A stretch of 7,761 nt of DNA from NCBI GenBank assembly GCA_012510755.1, contig JAAZHL010000092.1:1-7761 (forward strand). Reading direction: 5' to 3'. Under the pieces are notes generated by a model. The model made no database searches, was not told the DNA's origin, and saw only the letters and a list, made by a program, of their open reading frames with translations. The position numbers and the translations under genes were made by a program. This DNA comes from Leucobacter sp. GTDB lineage: Bacteria > Actinomycetota > Actinomycetes > Actinomycetales > Microbacteriaceae. This document shows positions 4,646-7,761 of the stretch, one piece after another. How positions within the stretch are numbered: the stretch's first letter is position 1; each line of letters starts with the position of its first letter.

Positions 4646-5989
4646 TTGCTTGACACCAAGCATGAGAACGCTGATGAGAAGATTCGTATTACGACGCTGT
4701 CGCTCGGCGTATTGGTGCCAGACATCACTTTCGAACTGGCCAAGAAGAACGAAGATATGTACCTCTTCTCGCCCTACGATGTCGAGCGCGTGTACGGTGT
4801 GCCATTCGGCGATATTTCGGTGACTGAGAAGTACTACGAGATGGTCAACGACGCACGCATTCACAAGACGAAGATTAGCGCGCGTCACTTCTTCCAGACG
4901 GTTGCCGAGCTGCAGTTTGAGTCGGGCTACCCCTACATCGTTTTCGAAGACACTGTGAACCGCGAGAACCCAATCAAGGGCCGCATCAACATGTCGAACC
5001 TGTGCAGCGAGATCTTGCAGGTGAACACCCCAACGACCTACAACGAAGACCTCAGCTACAACGAGATCGGCAAAGATATCTCGTGCAACCTCGGCTCGAT
5101 GAACATTGCCATGGCGATGGACGGTGGCGAGAGCTTCGGTGAGAGTGTTGAGCTTGCGATTCGTGCGCTCACTGCGGTGAGCGATATGAGCCACATCACC
5201 TCGGTGCGGTCGATCGAAGATGGCAACGACAAGTCACACGCCATCGGTCTTGGCCAGATGAACCTGCACGGCTACCTGGCACGCGAGCGCGTGCACTACG
5301 GCAGCGAAGAGGGCATCGACTTCACGAACATCTACTTCTACACGGTGCTCTACCACGCGCTGCGTGCGTCGAACAAGATCGCCATCGAGCGTGGCCAGAC
5401 CTTCGAGGGGTTCGCTGACTCGAAGTACGCGTCGGGTGAGTTCTTCGACAAGTACACCGCTCGCGAGTGGACTCCCGAGACCGAGCGTGTACGCGGGCTG
5501 TTCGCTGATGCCGGTGTTGAGATTCCCGTGCAGGCTGACTGGCTCGAACTGAAGTCAAGCGTGCAGCAGCACGGCATCTACAACCAGAACCTGCAGGCGG
5601 TGCCCCCGACCGGCTCGATCTCGTACATCAACAACTCGACGAGCTCGATCCACCCGATCGCCTCGAAGATCGAGATTCGTAAAGAGGGCAAGCTGGGTCG
5701 CGTGTACTACCCGGCACCGTTCTTGACGAACGACAACCTCGAGTACTACGACGATGCGTATGAGATTGGTCCCGAGAAGATCATCGACACCTACGCCGCT
5801 GCCACGCAGCACGTCGATCAGGGCCTGTCGTTGACGCTGTTCTTCAAAGACACGGCGACCACGCGTGACATCAACAAGGCGCAGATCTACGCATGGCGCA
5901 AGGGTATTAAGACGATCTACTACATTCGTCTGCGCCAGCTCGCGCTCGAGGGGACTGAGCTCGAGCAGTGCGTGTCTTGCATGTTGTAA
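4646..5989 (+). CDS. nrdE: NrdE C-terminal segment (447 residues after the in-frame TAG)
   Basis: Continues NrdE in the same frame directly after the amber codon, nominally from TTG 4646. The barrel blocks are [62 protein letters not shown] with radical C387 (full-length numbering), [11 protein letters not shown] with C414, [32 protein letters not shown], and the C-terminal CVSCML that NrdH reduces. No SD precedes TTG 4646, so independent translation would need termination-reinitiation; the next in-frame ATG is about 37 codons on. The segment lacks C177 and the first barrel strands. Just after the stop, several residues differ from the usual [22 protein letters not shown]: L for F before LDTK, H for R, T for K, and LV for VI. 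It ends at TAA, 3 nt before the endonuclease gene. Confidence 0.7.
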   Translation: [447 protein letters not shown]

Positions 5990-5992
5990 GCA

Positions 5993-6796
5993 ATGATCAG
6001 CGAAACTGAGTGGACTCCAGATTTTGGAGTCGGCGAGCCAATAATCGGCAGGGTGTATGCTTTTCGCTCTACTCGAGATGGCGAGGTTCGCTATGTTGGA
6101 CAGACCACAAAGTCGTTGCTTAGACGTCGTGGTGAACATCGTGCGCAGGCTCGACGAGGCAGAAAGACACCCTTCTATAGCTGGTTGCGTAAACAAAATG
6201 CCGAAGACTATGAAGTGATTTCGCTTGAGGCTGTTGCAGGCGACCGAGAGCTGCTCGGAGAAGCAGAAGAAGCATGGATTACCCTCTTTCGTAATTCGGG
6301 TGATCGCCTCTTAAATCTCACTGAGGGCGGTCTTGGCCCCAAAGGAGTGCAGTGGACTGACGGCCGACGCAAAGAGATGAGCGAGCGAAACAAAGGTCGC
6401 AAGGGTGTTTCTTTGCCCGGGAGCCTGAACCCGATGTGGGGAAGGAGCCACTCTGAAGAGCAGAAGCGGCGTTGGTCGCAGCAGAGAAAAGGCACGAACG
6501 CCGGGGTCAATAACGTAAATTACGGCAAGTTCGGCGCAGAACATCCCGCATACGGCAGGAAGCTTTCGTCTGAAGCTCGAAAACTTCTATCTGAGCAGAG
6601 GCAAGGAGAGAAGAATCCTAATTTCGGAAAGACAGCCAGTGGAGAAACTCGGGCTAAAATGTCAGCAGCTCAAAAGGGAGTCCCGAAGCCGTCCAGTGTG
6701 AGAAGTGCACATACGCGCTATCACACCAACATGAATGTCTTCAAAGACAGCTGTAGGCACTGTCTTGACGATGCGGCACAAAATTTAGATCAGTAG
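5993..6796 (+). CDS. Free-standing GIY-YIG homing endonuclease with NUMOD3-type repeats
   Basis: A 267-residue putative site-specific DNA endonuclease. The N-terminal GIY-YIG domain (about 17-112) aligns with I-TevI: RVY at 20-22 in place of GIY, YVG at 34-36, then R45 (I-TevI R27), H49, E92 in EAEEAWI (E75), and N108 in LLNLTEGG (N90). All catalytic positions are kept. Residues 119-229 hold repeated NUMOD3-like DNA-binding motifs (NPMWGRSHSEEQKRR, HPAYGRKLSSEARKLLS, NPNFGKTASGETRAKMS), each ending near a KG or QG. The tail has H240, H244, C254 and C257 (CRHC), a possible zinc site. The ATG lies 3 nt after the nrdE stop with no SD, so translation probably depends on coupling. Codon use is more AT-rich than its neighbours, consistent with horizontal arrival. 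Such genes spread by cutting an allele lacking them; the target is likely nearby nrdE or nrdF sequence (inference). Confidence 0.9.
   Translation: MISETEWTPDFGVGEPIIGRVYAFRSTRDGEVRYVGQTTKSLLRRRGEHRAQARRGRKTPFYSWLRKQNAEDYEVISLEAVAGDRELLGEAEEAWITLFRNSGDRLLNLTEGGLGPKGVQWTDGRRKEMSERNKGRKGVSLPGSLNPMWGRSHSEEQKRRWSQQRKGTNAGVNNVNYGKFGAEHPAYGRKLSSEARKLLSEQRQGEKNPNFGKTASGETRAKMSAAQKGVPKPSSVRSAHTRYHTNMNVFKDSCRHCLDDAAQNLDQ
6737..6766 (+). repeat. Overlapping inverted repeats near the end of the endonuclease gene
   Basis: AAGACAG (6744-6750) can pair perfectly with CTGTCTT (6760-6766), or its first five bases can pair with GTCTT (6737-6741). The two hairpins are mutually exclusive and lie about 50 nt upstream of the nrdF start. 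They could affect mRNA stability or expression of nrdF, but they may only reflect coding constraint. Confidence 0.3.
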
Positions 6797-6814
6797 GGCA
6801 AGAAGAAGGAAAAC

Positions 6815-7761
6815 ATGAATCCCCAGCCTTTCAAGCTCGGTCACGCGATTAAAGCAGTTAACTGGAACCGCATTGAAGATGAAAAAGACCTTGAGGTCTG
6901 GAATCGTCTGGTCAACAACTTCTGGTTGCCCGAGAAAGTGCCGTTGTCGAACGATGTGCAATCGTGGGAGACATTTACCGAAGACGAGAAACTACTGACC
7001 ATGCGTGTCTTCACTGGTCTCACCTTGCTAGACACGATTCAGGGCACGGTTGGCGCGGTCTCGTTGATTCCGGATGCCGTCACCCCTCACGAAGAAGCTG
7101 TCTACACCAACATCGCGTTCATGGAGTCGGTGCACGCGAAGAGCTACTCTTCGATCGTCTCGACTCTGGCATCGACGCAACAGATTGATGAGTCGTTTCG
7201 CTGGGCAACTGAGAATCCTTTCCTGCAGAAAAAAGCTCAGATCATCATCGACTATTACAAAGGCGATGACCCGCTGAAGCGTAAGGTCGCGTCTACGCTA
7301 CTCGAGTCTTTCCTGTTCTATTCAGGTTTTTACCTGCCGATCTATTGGTCATCAAAGGCCAAGCTCACCAACACGGCTGACCTCATTCGCCACATCATTC
7401 GTGACGAGGCCGTGCACGGATACTACATCGGCTACAAGTACCAGGTCGCTGTTGCTAAGGAGTCGCCTGAGCGTCAGGAGGAGTTGAAAGACTATGTCTT
7501 CAGCCTGCTTTATGACCTCTACGAGAACGAGGTGCTTTACACGCAGGACCTCTATGACCCGGTCGGGCTCACTGAAGACGTCAAGAAGTTCTTGCACTAC
7601 AACGCGAACAAGGCGCTCATGAACCTCGGCTACGAGCCGATGTTCCCGAAAGAGATGACCGACGTCAACCCGGCCATTCTGTCGTCGCTCTCGCCGAACG
7701 CAGACGAGAACCACGACTTCTTCTCGGGCAGTGGATCATCGTACGTGATCGGCAAGGCAGT
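6815..7761 (+). CDS. nrdF: Class Ib RNR beta subunit NrdF (3' end cut by window)
   Basis: Radical-generating small subunit of class Ib ribonucleotide reductase; 315 complete codons are visible and the frame is open at the right edge. The metal ligands are all present: D73, E104, H107, E164, E198 and H201, with the radical tyrosine Y111 in ESVHAKSY. Each is offset by exactly +6 from Salmonella NrdF (D67, E98, H101, Y105, E158, E192, H195). The visible end, SGSGSSYVIGKAV, is the usual lead-in to the C-terminal tail that docks on NrdE, so only some 5-15 residues should be missing. ATG 6815 has the purine-rich SD AAGGA (6806-6810, 4-nt spacer). It lies 18 nt after the endonuclease stop and keeps its own SD, so nrdF may tolerate the insertion. 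It works with NrdI for cofactor assembly and with NrdE for catalysis. Confidence 0.96.
   Translation, partial: MNPQPFKLGHAIKAVNWNRIEDEKDLEVWNRLVNNFWLPEKVPLSNDVQSWETFTEDEKLLTMRVFTGLTLLDTIQGTVGAVSLIPDAVTPHEEAVYTNIAFMESVHAKSYSSIVSTLASTQQIDESFRWATENPFLQKKAQIIIDYYKGDDPLKRKVASTLLESFLFYSGFYLPIYWSSKAKLTNTADLIRHIIRDEAVHGYYIGYKYQVAVAKESPERQEELKDYVFSLLYDLYENEVLYTQDLYDPVGLTEDVKKFLHYNANKALMNLGYEPMFPKEMTDVNPAILSSLSPNADENHDFFSGSGSSYVIGKA

Larger units (their letters stand above)
3845..5989 (+). pseudogene. nrdE: Class Ib RNR alpha subunit NrdE, full length with one in-frame amber at codon 267
   Basis: Taken across TAG 4643-4645, the frame gives 714 codons with every expected residue for ribonucleoside-diphosphate reduction: C177/C414 redox pair, N385, radical C387 and E389 in SNLCSEI, and the C-terminal shuttle pair C709/C712 in CVSCML. 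These lie within one position of Salmonella NrdE (C178, N386, C388, E390, C415, C709, C712). The only break is ATG-TAG-TTG after HPDI, where relatives have a sense codon (Arg in Salmonella; I recall Gln or Glu in actinobacteria). One base change from CAG or GAG would produce it. Possible readings are a sequencing error, a recent nonsense mutation, amber suppression or readthrough, or a split enzyme. TAG ends nrdH and the endonuclease gene in this same operon, so wholesale recoding of TAG is unlikely. I label it a pseudogene for the interruption only; function is undecided. Confidence 0.75.

Noticed and set aside
4646..4648. Intein or intron insertion site at the nrdE TAG
   Set aside because: The flanking codons are contiguous in frame with no extra sequence; only one codon is abnormal.
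3758..5194. 478-codon open frame on the minus strand across nrdI/nrdE
   Set aside because: It is antisense to well-identified nrd genes, has no recognisable domain, and arises from their codon bias; it also reads through the nrdE amber only because it is on the other strand.
5993..6796. Group I intron or intein carrying the endonuclease
   Set aside because: NrdE ends normally at CVSCML with its own stop and NrdF begins normally with its own SD, so no coding sequence is interrupted at this point; no intein splice motifs are present in the protein.

Overview
The window looks like the chromosome of an actinobacterium, probably of order Micrococcales and perhaps Microbacteriaceae. This is inferred from protein resemblance, moderately high GC, GTG starts and the nrdH-nrdI-nrdE-nrdF order. 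No rRNA or species-level marker is present, so the placement is tentative. Every gene lies on the + strand; the long minus-strand open frames are antisense shadows.

Layout. (1) 1-886: 3' part of an ABC exporter gene with a complete ATPase domain. (2) 922-2148: alaA-like alanine aminotransferase, apparently leaderless. (3) 2149-2303: a short gap holding a degenerate copy of the 5' end of rlmH and two perfect hairpins. (4) 2304-2762: intact rlmH. (5) 2763-3141: a 379-bp control region with a consensus DnaA box and a pair of NrdR-type boxes 32 bp apart. (6) 3142 to the right edge: the class Ib ribonucleotide reductase operon, nrdH, nrdI, nrdE and nrdF. NrdF is cut by the window edge a few residues before its expected end.

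The nrd operon makes deoxyribonucleotides. NrdH (redoxin) reduces NrdE, NrdI (flavodoxin) helps form the NrdF metal-tyrosyl cofactor, and NrdE/NrdF are the catalytic and radical-generating subunits. Two things are abnormal. First, nrdE has one in-frame TAG at codon 267 of 714, although both flanks read as an otherwise complete NrdE with all catalytic cysteines. Second, a free-standing GIY-YIG homing endonuclease gene with NUMOD3-type repeats sits between nrdE and nrdF, starting 3 nt after the nrdE stop. Phage nrd genes are classic homing-endonuclease targets, so a bacterial class Ib operon carrying one beside an interrupted nrdE is the main point of interest.

The second signal is at rlmH. Codons 1-15 and the Shine-Dalgarno occur twice at an exact 124-bp offset. 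The copies differ mostly at third codon positions, as expected of diverged orthologues rather than a fresh tandem duplication. This suggests a recombination or insertion junction just upstream of rlmH and the nrd operon.
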